64,000 nucleotides of DNA. Origin: Variovorax dokdonensis. GTDB taxonomy: Bacteria; Pseudomonadota; Gammaproteobacteria; Burkholderiales; Burkholderiaceae_C. The position numbers were made by a program, and so were the translations under genes. The notes under the pieces are model-generated. The model saw nothing but the letters and a program-made list of their open reading frames with translations, searched no databases and was not told the origin of the DNA. Shown here in pieces: positions 55,520 to 63,206 of the stretch. Location of the stretch: positions 1,054,001 to 1,118,000 of the forward strand of contig NZ_JASZYV010000002.1 of NCBI RefSeq assembly GCF_030316895.1, given 5' to 3'. Every line of letters begins with the position of its first letter. Position 1 is the first letter of the stretch.

Positions 55520-56764
55520 GTGACTCTCACCGTCCTGACCATTTTCGGCCTCGTCTACCTCGGGATGATCCTGGGCGGACTGCCCTTCCTGCAGCTCGAT
55601 CGCACGGGGGTCGCGCTGCTGGGCGCCATCGCGATGATCGCGACCGAGGCGCTCACCGTGGAGCAGGCGGCGAAGTCCATTCACTTGCCGACGGTCCTGC
55701 TGCTGTTCTCGTTCATGGTGGTGTCTGCGCAGATCCGCCTGGGCGGCTTTTACGACTGGGTGACGCTGAGACTGGCTGGGCTGTCGATTCCCCCGGGCGC
55801 GTTGCTGGCTGTGCTGATCGCGGCGGCGGCACTTTTGTCCGCTGTTTTCTCCAACGACATCGTCTGCCTGGCCATGACACCGCTGCTGCTGGACGCCTGC
55901 CTGCGCCGCAGGCTCGACCCGGTTCCCTTCCTGCTGGGGCTGGCGTGCGCGGCCAACATCGGGTCGGCGGCCACGCTCATCGGCAATCCCCAGAACATGC
56001 TGATCGGCCAGACGCTGGGTCTGCCGTTCGCCGGCTATGCGGCCGAGGCGGCGTTGCCCGTGCTGGCCGGGTTGATCCTCACCTGGGCCATCATCGCCTT
56101 TGGCTCGCGCGGGCGTTGGCTGTTGCCGGACCTGGGCGCGCGCGTCGCGGCGCCGCAGGCAGCGCAGATCGCGCTGGATCGCTGGCAGACGGTCAAAGGT
56201 CTGGGCGTGGCGCTGATCATCCTGCTGGCCTTCCTGTTCGCGCCGTGGCCGCACGAGGTCGTGGCGCTCACGGGTGCGGGCGTCTTGTTGATGAGCCGCA
56301 AGCTGCAATCGAGCCGAATGCTCGGGCTCGTGGATTGGGAGCTGCTGGTGCTGTTCGTGGGCCTGTTCGTCGTCAATGCAGCGCTGCAGCGAACCGGGCT
56401 GCCAGCCCGGGCCGTGCAGGACATGGCGGCGCTGGGCTTGCATCTGGAGCACCCGGCCACGCTGTTCGGCGCGGCCTTCGTGCTGTCGAACATCGTCTCG
56501 AACGTGCCTGCTGTCATGCTCTTGCTGCCCGTTGCCAAGGACCCGATGGCCGGGCCGCTGCTGGCGCTGGCGAGCACGTTCGCCGGCAACCTGTTCATCG
56601 TCGGCAGCATCGCCAACCTGATCGTGGTGGATGCCGCGGCCCGGCGCGGCGTGGTGATCGACTGGCGGCGGCATGCGCGGGTCGGCATTCCGGTCACGCT
56701 GTCGACGCTGGCGGTGACCGGCCTCTACCTGGCGTGGCGGATGGGCGCCCTGGGCCGCTTCTAG
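55520..56764 (+). CDS. SLC13/ArsB-like anion permease
   Basis: 414 residues from a GTG immediately after the crcB stop. About 10-12 hydrophobic helices with the ion-transporter superfamily motifs: AVFSNDIVCLAMTPLLL (about 113-129), NIGSAATLIGNPQNMLIG (about 149-166), and a second copy near 330-380 (LSNIVSNVPAVML, FAGNLFIVGSIANLIV). It probably exchanges an anion (arsenite, citrate or sulfate type), and the substrate is not identifiable. Co-transcribed with crcB, so an anion-resistance role is possible. Confidence 0.85.
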   Translation: MTLTVLTIFGLVYLGMILGGLPFLQLDRTGVALLGAIAMIATEALTVEQAAKSIHLPTVLLLFSFMVVSAQIRLGGFYDWVTLRLAGLSIPPGALLAVLIAAAALLSAVFSNDIVCLAMTPLLLDACLRRRLDPVPFLLGLACAANIGSAATLIGNPQNMLIGQTLGLPFAGYAAEAALPVLAGLILTWAIIAFGSRGRWLLPDLGARVAAPQAAQIALDRWQTVKGLGVALIILLAFLFAPWPHEVVALTGAGVLLMSRKLQSSRMLGLVDWELLVLFVGLFVVNAALQRTGLPARAVQDMAALGLHLEHPATLFGAAFVLSNIVSNVPAVMLLLPVAKDPMAGPLLALASTFAGNLFIVGSIANLIVVDAAARRGVVIDWRRHARVGIPVTLSTLAVTGLYLAWRMGALGRF

Positions 56765-56881
56765 CAAGGCGACCTGACAGGCGCCCCGACGCGCCGGGCA
56801 GCAGGATGAGACAATGCCGACCGGCTCGGCCACAGCCGCCGCGCGACCTTTCCACGCCATTCGACCCCAGCGTTTTTCGCC

Positions 56882-57868
56882 ATGCAGCAATACCTCGACC
56901 TCGTCCGCAACGTCTTCGATCAAGGCAGCTGGCAGGACAACCGCACCGGCATCCGTACGCTGAGCATCCCGGGCGCGATGCTGCGCTTCGACTTGCAGCA
57001 GGGGTTTCCGGCGGTGACGACGAAGAAGCTGGCCTTCAAGTCGGCGGTCGGCGAGATGGTGGGCTTCTTGAGGGCGTCGCGAAGCGCGGCCGAATTCCGC
57101 GCCCTGGGCTGCAAGGTGTGGGACCAGAATGCGAACGAGAACGCCCAATGGCTGGCCAATCCGTATCGCCTTCAGATGGATGACCTCGGCCCGGTTTACG
57201 GCGTGCAATGGCGCCAGTGGCCAGCCTACAAGCTCGTTGACATGAGCCAGGCGCAGGCTCAGCGGCAAGTGGAAGACGCCCTGGCGCGCGGCTACAGCCG
57301 CATTGGCGAACTGGCCGGCGAGCAGGGCGCTGCGCCGCAAGTCTTGCTCTACAAGGCGGTGGACCAACTGCGCCAGTGCCTGGACACCATCATCAAGAAT
57401 CCGTCCGATCGCCGCATCCTCTTCCACGGCTGGAACTGGGCGCAGCTCGAGGAAATGGCATTGCCGCCGTGCCATCTGCTCTATCAGTTCCTGGTCAACG
57501 CCAGCAAGCGCGAGATCTCGCTGTGCCTGTATGTGCGCAGCAATGACATCGGACTGGGCACGCCATTCAATCTGACCGAAGGCGCGGCGCTGCTTCACCT
57601 TGTCGGACGCCTGACGGGTTACACGCCTCGGTGGTTCACCTACTTCATCGGCGACGCCCACATCTACGAGAACCACGTGGACATGCTGCAAGAGCAACTC
57701 AAGCGCACGCCATTGCCTGCGCCGCAACTCCAGTTGTCCGACCGCATCCCGGACTACGCCGTCACCGGTCGCTACGAACCCGAGTGGCTGGAGAAGGTGG
57801 AGCCTTCGGACTTCTCGCTGGTGGGCTACGAGCACCATCCGCCACTGACGGCACCCATGGCGGTCTAG
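56882..57868 (+). CDS. thyA: Thymidylate synthase
   Basis: 328 residues. Core signatures are [16 protein letters not shown] (residues 19-31: [13 protein letters not shown]), [35 protein letters not shown] with catalytic Cys197, and [13 protein letters not shown]. It converts dUMP to dTMP using methylene-tetrahydrofolate. It is about 60 residues longer than E. coli ThyA because of an insertion at roughly 118-160 (rich in Gln, Ala and Arg), comparable with long ThyA forms such as that of L. casei. Confidence 0.95.
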   Translation: MQQYLDLVRNVFDQGSWQDNRTGIRTLSIPGAMLRFDLQQGFPAVTTKKLAFKSAVGEMVGFLRASRSAAEFRALGCKVWDQNANENAQWLANPYRLQMDDLGPVYGVQWRQWPAYKLVDMSQAQAQRQVEDALARGYSRIGELAGEQGAAPQVLLYKAVDQLRQCLDTIIKNPSDRRILFHGWNWAQLEEMALPPCHLLYQFLVNASKREISLCLYVRSNDIGLGTPFNLTEGAALLHLVGRLTGYTPRWFTYFIGDAHIYENHVDMLQEQLKRTPLPAPQLQLSDRIPDYAVTGRYEPEWLEKVEPSDFSLVGYEHHPPLTAPMAV

Positions 57869-57919
57869 GCGCCGCCGGCGTTTCATGCATTGAAATGCGC
57901 GTCGACTAAGATCGCGCAC

Positions 57920-58081
57920 TCAGTCATTGGGGAGTAGCTGCCCTGCGCAATGCAGGGGCTCACGTCAACAGACTTGGCCAAATGGCCATGGCGTGCGCAG
58001 CTTTCGAGCCTGGCAAGACCTTTGACCACACTGCCTCCGGATCGGGCCGGGGAGCGGCGTGGTCATTGTTTGGTCCGGCCC
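57920..58081 (+). promoter_or_regulatory. yybP-ykoY (Mn2+) riboswitch and expression platform
   Basis: The conserved core GGGGAGTAGC (57929-57938) and GCAAGACCTTTGACC are both present. Between them are the stems CCCTGC/GCAGGG (57941-57957) and TGGCCA/TGGCCA (57975-57988). A second hairpin, GGGCCGG at 58044 with CCGGCCC ending 58081, precedes the ATG at 58101 and could be the regulatory switch. It lies directly upstream of a GDT1-type metal exporter, a known setting for this riboswitch, which senses manganese. The core match is seen; switching polarity is inferred. Confidence 0.85.
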
Positions 58082-58100
58082 TCTCGCACCCACGAATCTC

Positions 58101-58673
58101 ATGGAAGCCTTTCTCGTATCCACCGGCATCGTCGCGCTCGGCGAAATGGGCGACAAGACGCAGTTGCTCGCCATCGTGCTTGCGGCGGCGTTTCGCAAGC
58201 CGCTACCGATCATTGGCGGCATCTTCGTCGCGACCCTCGTCAATCACGCGGCGGCCGGCGCCGTCGGTGGCTGGGTCGCCAGCGCGCTGGGGCCGGATGT
58301 GTTGCGCTGGGTGATCGGCGTTTCCTTCCTGCTCATGGCAGGGTGGATGTTGATTCCCGACAAGATCGACGAAGACGAATCGCAGACGCGCTCGCGCCTG
58401 GGTGTGTTCGGAACGACCGTCGTCTCTTTCTTCCTGGCGGAGATGGGCGACAAGACCCAGATCGCCACCGTGGCGCTGGCGGCCCGCTATGCCGACGTGG
58501 TGCCGGTCGTGCTTGGCACCACGCTGGGCATGATGATCGCCAACGTGCCCGCCGTGTTCCTGGGCGAAAAGATCGCCAGCAAGGTATCGATGACGCTGGT
58601 CCACGGCATCGCGGCGTTCATCTTCGGCGTGTTGGGCGTGCTGACGCTGCTCAACGTGGGCAAGCTTTTCTAA
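58101..58673 (+). CDS. mntX: UPF0016/GDT1 family manganese exporter
   Basis: 190 residues with six to seven helices in two homologous halves, each with an E-x-G-D-K-T motif: ALGEMGDKTQLLAIV (about 11-25) and FLAEMGDKTQIATVA (about 112-126). This is the UPF0016/TMEM165/GDT1 (MneA/MntX) family of Mn2+ or Ca2+ cation exchangers. The ATG at 58101 is preferred to an upstream in-frame start because it begins the first half-repeat. Regulated by the manganese riboswitch upstream. Confidence 0.88.
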   Translation: MEAFLVSTGIVALGEMGDKTQLLAIVLAAAFRKPLPIIGGIFVATLVNHAAAGAVGGWVASALGPDVLRWVIGVSFLLMAGWMLIPDKIDEDESQTRSRLGVFGTTVVSFFLAEMGDKTQIATVALAARYADVVPVVLGTTLGMMIANVPAVFLGEKIASKVSMTLVHGIAAFIFGVLGVLTLLNVGKLF

Positions 58674-58701
58674 ACCTGCTTCAAGCGCCTGCTGTTGCGG
58701 G

Positions 58702-60135
58702 CTAAGAAGCGATGTCGCCCAGCACCCGACCTGGGTTGAGCGTGCCCTTGGGGTCCAGCGCCTGCTTGATGGCGCGCATCATGCCAAGCGCCACTGGCGA
58801 CTTGTGCTTTTGCAGCTTGTGGACCTTGAGCGAGCCGATGCCGTGCTCGGCCGAGAACGAACCGCCAAAGCGCTCGACCTGGTCGTAGACGAGCGTGTTG
58901 ACGCGCTCTTCCTGCTCTTCCAGAAAGCGCCGGGCATCGCCGCCTTCTGGCGCTTGCACGTTGTAGTGCAGGTTGCCGTCGCCCAGGTGGCCGAAGTTGA
59001 CCAGGCGGACGCCGGCAATCTCTTTTCGCAGCAGCGCATCGGTTTCCGACACGAACTCGGGAATGCGCGAGACGGCCACCGAGATGTCGTGCTTGATGTT
59101 CAGCCCTTCTTCCGCTTGAGCCATTGGAATGCTTTCGCGCACATGCCACAGGGCGCGCGCCTGCGCGATGTTCTCGGCCACGACCGCGTCGGTGGCGCAG
59201 CCGAGTTCAAAGGCTTGTTCCAGCAGCGCCTCGAAGCGCGCGCGCGCATGTTCCTCGGATTCGCTGTCGGAGTTCTCGAGCAGCACGCACCAGGGTGTGT
59301 CGTTGTCGGCGTCGACGAAGGGCACCCGCTGCTGGGGAAAGTGCTTGGTCACCAGACTGAGCGCAAAGCGCCCCATGACCTCGAAGCCGGTAAGGCCCGC
59401 TCCCAATTGCTTGTGCGCGAGGCCCAGCAGCTGCACCGCATGTTCCAGCGAGGGCACGGCCGCCCAGGCGGTGAGTTGCGCCGCCGGCAGTGGGTACAGC
59501 TTCATCGTCGCGGCGGTGATGATGCCCAGCGTGCCCTCGCTGCCCACCAGCAGGTCTCGCAGGTCATAGCCGGTGTTGTCCTTGCGCAGGCCGCTGGTGC
59601 CTTCCCACACTTCGCCCTGCGCCGTGACCACTTCGACGCCCAGGCACAACTCGCGCGCATTGCCATAGCGCAGCACCTGGGTGCCACCGGCGTTGGTGGC
59701 CAGGTTGCCGCCGATGGTGCAGCTGCCCTCGGCAGCCAGGCTCAGCGGAAAGAGAAAACCGGCCTGCTCGGCCGCGTCTTGCAGCGTTTGCAGCACGCAC
59801 CCTGCTTCGACCGTCATCGTCAGGTTGGCCGGGTCGATGCCGCGCACGGCATTCATGCGCGACAGGCTCAGCACGACTTGCGTGCCGCTTTCGTCAGGCA
59901 CCGAGCCCACCGCCAGGCCGGTGTTGCCGCCCTGCGGGACGATGGAAACGCCGGCCGCTGCGCATGCCTTGACCACTTCAGCCACTTCGGCCGTGCTGCC
60001 GGGGCGGACGACGGCCAGAGCCTTGCCCCGTGAGCGCTTGCGCCAATCCAATTCGTAGGCCGTGAGGTCGCCCTGGTCGAGCACCTGCGTGTTGCCGACG
60101 ATGCCGCGCAGCCGCGCGATGAGTTGTTCGTTCAT
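58702..60135 (-). CDS. FAD-linked D-2-hydroxyacid dehydrogenase
   Basis: 477 residues. The FAD-binding PCMH fold has PQGGNTGLAVGS (about 67-78), GGNLATNAGGTQVLRYGN (about 142-159) and GSEGTLGI near 200. The C-terminal substrate domain has NFGHLGDGNLHYN (about 392) and the terminal DPKGTLNPG motif. This is the GlcD/D-lactate/D-2-hydroxyglutarate dehydrogenase family. Without the glcE/F subunits nearby, it is likely a stand-alone D-lactate or D-2-hydroxyglutarate dehydrogenase, but the substrate is unproven. The ATG overlaps the stop of the DUF2069 gene. Confidence 0.88.
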   Translation of the reverse strand: MNEQLIARLRGIVGNTQVLDQGDLTAYELDWRKRSRGKALAVVRPGSTAEVAEVVKACAAAGVSIVPQGGNTGLAVGSVPDESGTQVVLSLSRMNAVRGIDPANLTMTVEAGCVLQTLQDAAEQAGFLFPLSLAAEGSCTIGGNLATNAGGTQVLRYGNARELCLGVEVVTAQGEVWEGTSGLRKDNTGYDLRDLLVGSEGTLGIITAATMKLYPLPAAQLTAWAAVPSLEHAVQLLGLAHKQLGAGLTGFEVMGRFALSLVTKHFPQQRVPFVDADNDTPWCVLLENSDSESEEHARARFEALLEQAFELGCATDAVVAENIAQARALWHVRESIPMAQAEEGLNIKHDISVAVSRIPEFVSETDALLRKEIAGVRLVNFGHLGDGNLHYNVQAPEGGDARRFLEEQEERVNTLVYDQVERFGGSFSAEHGIGSLKVHKLQKHKSPVALGMMRAIKQALDPKGTLNPGRVLGDIAS

Positions 60136-60581
60136 GGGGTCGGGTTGGTAGCTGGTTGCTCAGGCGCCTCGGCCTTCAAGGCGTCGGCGCGTGCGAGGCG
60201 CGTACGCACATGCCAGGCGCAGGCGACGAAGAGCATCAGACACAGCACGATTTCGATGCCAGCGCAGACGCGGCCGGCAAGCTGTGTGTCGCTCCATGCG
60301 CGCACCACGCCTTCGGTGAAATAGATCCAGATGAGCAGGCTGACCCAGCGGTAGGTGTACATGCGGCGCTTGAGCAGGCCTGCCAGCGGCACCACCAACG
60401 GCAACACCTTCAGCGCCATCAGCGAGCCGCCCGGGCGAAGCGGCGCCAGCCAAAGCTCCCAGGCCAGGCCGAGTGCGATCAGGCCCGCGAGGCTGCCCAC
60501 CGCCAGAACGCGTGTAGCGGCCACGGGATCGAAGCCCGTGGTGTGCGATGTAGAGGGGGCAGATGGGCTTGAAGTAGACAT
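60132..60581 (-). CDS. DUF2069 membrane protein
   Basis: 149 residues with four predicted helices (about 28-45, 53-68, 75-92, 105-122) and DUF2069 features: MALKVLPLVVPLAGLLKRRMYTYRW and WIYFTEGVVRAW. The N- and C-terminal ends are polar. The function is unknown; it often precedes housekeeping redox genes in Burkholderiales. Its stop overlaps the next ATG. It is divergent from yihY with a short shared promoter region. Confidence 0.85.
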   Translation of the reverse strand: MSTSSPSAPSTSHTTGFDPVAATRVLAVGSLAGLIALGLAWELWLAPLRPGGSLMALKVLPLVVPLAGLLKRRMYTYRWVSLLIWIYFTEGVVRAWSDTQLAGRVCAGIEIVLCLMLFVACAWHVRTRLARADALKAEAPEQPATNPTP

Positions 60582-60615
60582 GGCGCGAAAGGACCCGGTG
60601 GCATGATAGCGGCCC

Positions 60616-61845
60616 ATGAATCGCCGTTCGCTTTGGAGGGAGCTTTCCGAATTCCCGTGGCATGGCACGGCGACCGTGTTGCGCGAGCGCTTCCGCGAAG
60701 ACCAGCTGGGACTGTCGGCGGCCAGCCTGACCTTCACCACCACCATCGCGATGGTGCCGTTCTTTACCGTGGCACTGGCGTTGTTCACGGCATTCCCGAT
60801 CTTTGCGCGCATGCAGGGCATGGTGCAGCAGTGGCTGGTGCAGAGCCTGATTCCGGACAACATCGCGCGCCAGGTGCTGGGCTACCTGACGCAGTTCGCC
60901 AGCAAAGCCAGTGGCCTGGGCGTGCTGGGCCTGCTGGTGCTGCTGGTGACGGCCGTGGCGCTGGTCCTCACGATGGACCAGACCTTCAACAACATATGGC
61001 GGGTGCGCACCAAGCGGCCGCTAGCGCAGCGCGTATTGATCTATTGGTCGGCCGCCACGCTGGGTCCATTGCTGCTGGCGCTGAGCCTGAGCACCACGTC
61101 GTACGTGTTCTCCAATTCCTCGGGCCTGCTCCGGGCCGAGGGGCTCAAGGTGCTCCTGGACCTTGTCGAGTTCAGTGTGTTGGCCGGCGGCATGGCGCTG
61201 CTGTATCACTACGTGCCCAACACCGAGGTGAAGTGGTCGCACGCATGGGCCGGTGGCCTGTTCGTGGCGGTGACGTTGGAAGTCGCCAAGCGCCTGCTGG
61301 CCATCTACTTCAACTTCGTGCCGACCTACTCGGTGATGTATGGCGCCTTCGCCACGTTCCCGATCCTGCTGGTGTGGATCTATGTGGCCTGGGTGATCGT
61401 GCTATTCGGCGCGGTGATCGCGGCTTACCTGCCGAGTTTGCTCGCCGGGGTGGCGCGCCGCGGTGGGGTGCCTGGGTGGTCATTCCAGTTGGCGGTGGAA
61501 GTCCTGCAGCACCTGGCTGCTGCTCAAGGCACACCGACCAAAGGTTTGGGCAACGCCGCGCTGGTCGCCCGCATGCGCATCGACGCACTTCAACTGGTGC
61601 CGGTGGTCGAGACGCTGCTGGCGCTGGATTGGATCGGCCGCCTGGCCGAAGACCGTGACGATGAAGACCCCCGCTTGGTCCTGTTGGCCAACCCCGCGAC
61701 CACGATGCTCGAACCGTTGGTGCGGCAATTGATGCTGCCACGCGACGCGTCGCTGGCGGGGGTTTGGTCCAAGGCGCCGTTGCAGTCGTTGAGGGTGGAG
61801 GATGTATTGGGGGGGAGGGAAGGGCGGGGTACTCTGGAGCGGTGA
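60616..61845 (+). CDS. yihY: YihY/BrkB family inner-membrane protein
   Basis: 409 residues. Six membrane helices in about the first 280 residues (for example FTTTIAMVPFFTVALALFTA, LLVLLVTAVALVLTMDQTF, FPILLVWIYVAWVIVLFGA) make up the YihY domain. A C-terminal cytoplasmic extension (about 290-409) has KGLGNAALVARMRIDALQL. The exact function is unknown, and no RNase BN activity is implied. The final about 120 residues match a decayed DNA copy at 62433-62577. Confidence 0.9.
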   Translation: MNRRSLWRELSEFPWHGTATVLRERFREDQLGLSAASLTFTTTIAMVPFFTVALALFTAFPIFARMQGMVQQWLVQSLIPDNIARQVLGYLTQFASKASGLGVLGLLVLLVTAVALVLTMDQTFNNIWRVRTKRPLAQRVLIYWSAATLGPLLLALSLSTTSYVFSNSSGLLRAEGLKVLLDLVEFSVLAGGMALLYHYVPNTEVKWSHAWAGGLFVAVTLEVAKRLLAIYFNFVPTYSVMYGAFATFPILLVWIYVAWVIVLFGAVIAAYLPSLLAGVARRGGVPGWSFQLAVEVLQHLAAAQGTPTKGLGNAALVARMRIDALQLVPVVETLLALDWIGRLAEDRDDEDPRLVLLANPATTMLEPLVRQLMLPRDASLAGVWSKAPLQSLRVEDVLGGREGRGTLER

Positions 61846-61859
61846 CGCCTGAAGCCAAC

Positions 61860-62276
61860 CTATTTGCCTCCCGAGGATGCGACGCAATCAGGATCGTCGA
61901 AGAATAGAAAACGCTTGCCGTCTTTTCGGGTGTAACTCAATGCGCCGACCGCCGCCCCTCGGGTTGTCAATGCATAAATTCCGTTTGCTTTCTCACCAAT
62001 TTTTTCGAGCCATTTGCTCTCCGTTGTTACGGGAACATCGGTAGACAACTTTTTTTCTGAGATTTTCGAAAGTAAAATTTCGTTCTCAGATTTGTTGTAT
62101 TGAACTGTCGCAGTCAATGGATCAGACGCTGAGAGAGTCATTTTCAGTCGAATTGGGTTCCTGGGATTTTGGTTGTCTTCTTGAAAGCACATCACAACTT
62201 GTGCATTTAAATTGGAGGCCAATAACACTAGGAGTAGGGCAATGAGAAGCTTTGAGTTCGGCAGTTTTCCAGCCAT
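61860..62276 (-). CDS. AT-rich orphan exported protein
   Basis: 138 residues from the ATG at 62276. A signal peptide (MAGKLPNSKLLIALLLVLLASNLNA) is followed by a Lys/Glu/Ser-rich mature domain with two Cys. Codon use and base composition are much more AT-rich than the preceding genes, suggesting recent acquisition. No known family was recognised. It begins the island that holds the putative effector/immunity pair and could be a second immunity or envelope protein. Confidence 0.6.
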   Translation of the reverse strand: MAGKLPNSKLLIALLLVLLASNLNAQVVMCFQEDNQNPRNPIRLKMTLSASDPLTATVQYNKSENEILLSKISEKKLSTDVPVTTESKWLEKIGEKANGIYALTTRGAAVGALSYTRKDGKRFLFFDDPDCVASSGGK

Positions 62277-62639
62277 AGCGGCGATTGCGTGCTTGCGAGA
62301 GAGACGAGGGTTCGTCGAGCAACATCAACACGTTAAGTAGGGATTGAGATCGCCGTGCAACTAGACTTGCTCAGTGAGCATCTTCGTCGGCAATTCCCAT
62401 TTCGGGCAACCTTCTGGGCTGCCGCCGAATGCATAACTCCAAGGCTTTGGACACCACGCGCTGGTGGCACGCATGCGCATGGACGGGCTTCACACAGCTG
62501 GCGAGGGATTGGGAGCAACTGTTGATGCTGCCATGCTGGGCGTCGCGGGTGGAGTCTGGTCGAAGGGCGCCGACGACGCTTGAAGCACAGCGCTCAAGTC
62601 AAAATAACGAATTCAATATCTGGAATAGATTTCAAGTCT
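62277..62639. other. 363-base region without an intact gene
   Basis: It holds the decayed yihY 3' fragment (62433-62577). The flanks, 62277-62432 and 62578-62639, show no recognisable gene, RNA or terminator. Several small plus-strand open frames exist, but they overlap the fragment and have no support. Confidence 0.6.
62433..62577 (+). pseudogene. Decayed duplicate of the yihY 3' end
   Basis: 62433-62488 aligns without gaps to 61533-61588 (offset 900 bases), for example GCGCTGGT-GCACGCATGCGCAT-GACG, at roughly 80-85% identity by eye. After 107 bases missing relative to yihY, 62517-62577 aligns to 61724-61784 (offset 793), including GATGCTGCCA and AAGGGCGCCG-like ends. No intact frame remains. 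The fragment is a remnant of a yihY 3' end lying beyond the AT-rich orphan gene. Confidence 0.75.
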
Positions 62640-63206
62640 TCATCGAGAGCAAACGAGTGCTGATATTTCATCCAATTTTGGTTCTAAGGCCTCTTGATTT
62701 CTCGTGCATCGAATGCCCTCGTTCGACCGTTCTTTTTCTATTGTAAGTAGAGGCTTCGAATTCATGTGAAGCGGGGTGCTGAATATGTGAATTTCTTCGG
62801 TGCAGCACCCCCCGCGCTCACTGACTAAATAGTATCCGTTCTCCACTGTTATTTCAGAGTACCAACGTTTGAAGGCAAGTCTATAACTCCCATTAGAGTA
62901 CTTGTATATTTCGTGATAGCACGCTTTGTCGCATGCCCCCGTGAACTCTACCTCGGGTGTGCCATCGTTTTCGATGTCGATAAGCGCGTAGTTGGCAAAC
63001 GGTGTTTCATTGTTTGCCTTGGTGAGCGTTGAGACGAGAATTGATTCCCCATTGCTTTTCATGTAAATTCTTGCTGTCAGCACTCCTCTGTTTTGAGTTG
63101 CTGTCAAACTGAATTCATTGGGAGTTTGAATTTCTTGCGAATAAGGTTGCGCAATTGAACTAAAGGAAAGGAGAAGCAACAAGAATGGAATTGCCCAGTT
63201 GATCAC
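62640..63206 (-). CDS. Putative periplasmic immunity protein
   Basis: 188 residues from a GTG at 63206, supported by AGGAG 8 bases upstream; a TTG at 63242 is the longer alternative. The signal peptide is INWAIPFLLLLLSFSSIA. The mature protein has an EF-hand-like calcium-loop segment, IDIENDGTPEVEFTG, and five Cys. Its start overlaps the stop of the GH19 hydrolase (GTGA), so the two are translationally coupled. A coupled small exported protein with an Asp-rich loop beside a wall hydrolase is the usual form of an immunity protein. That role is inferred. Confidence 0.65.
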   Translation of the reverse strand: MINWAIPFLLLLLSFSSIAQPYSQEIQTPNEFSLTATQNRGVLTARIYMKSNGESILVSTLTKANNETPFANYALIDIENDGTPEVEFTGACDKACYHEIYKYSNGSYRLAFKRWYSEITVENGYYLVSERGGCCTEEIHIFSTPLHMNSKPLLTIEKERSNEGIRCTRNQEALEPKLDEISALVCSR

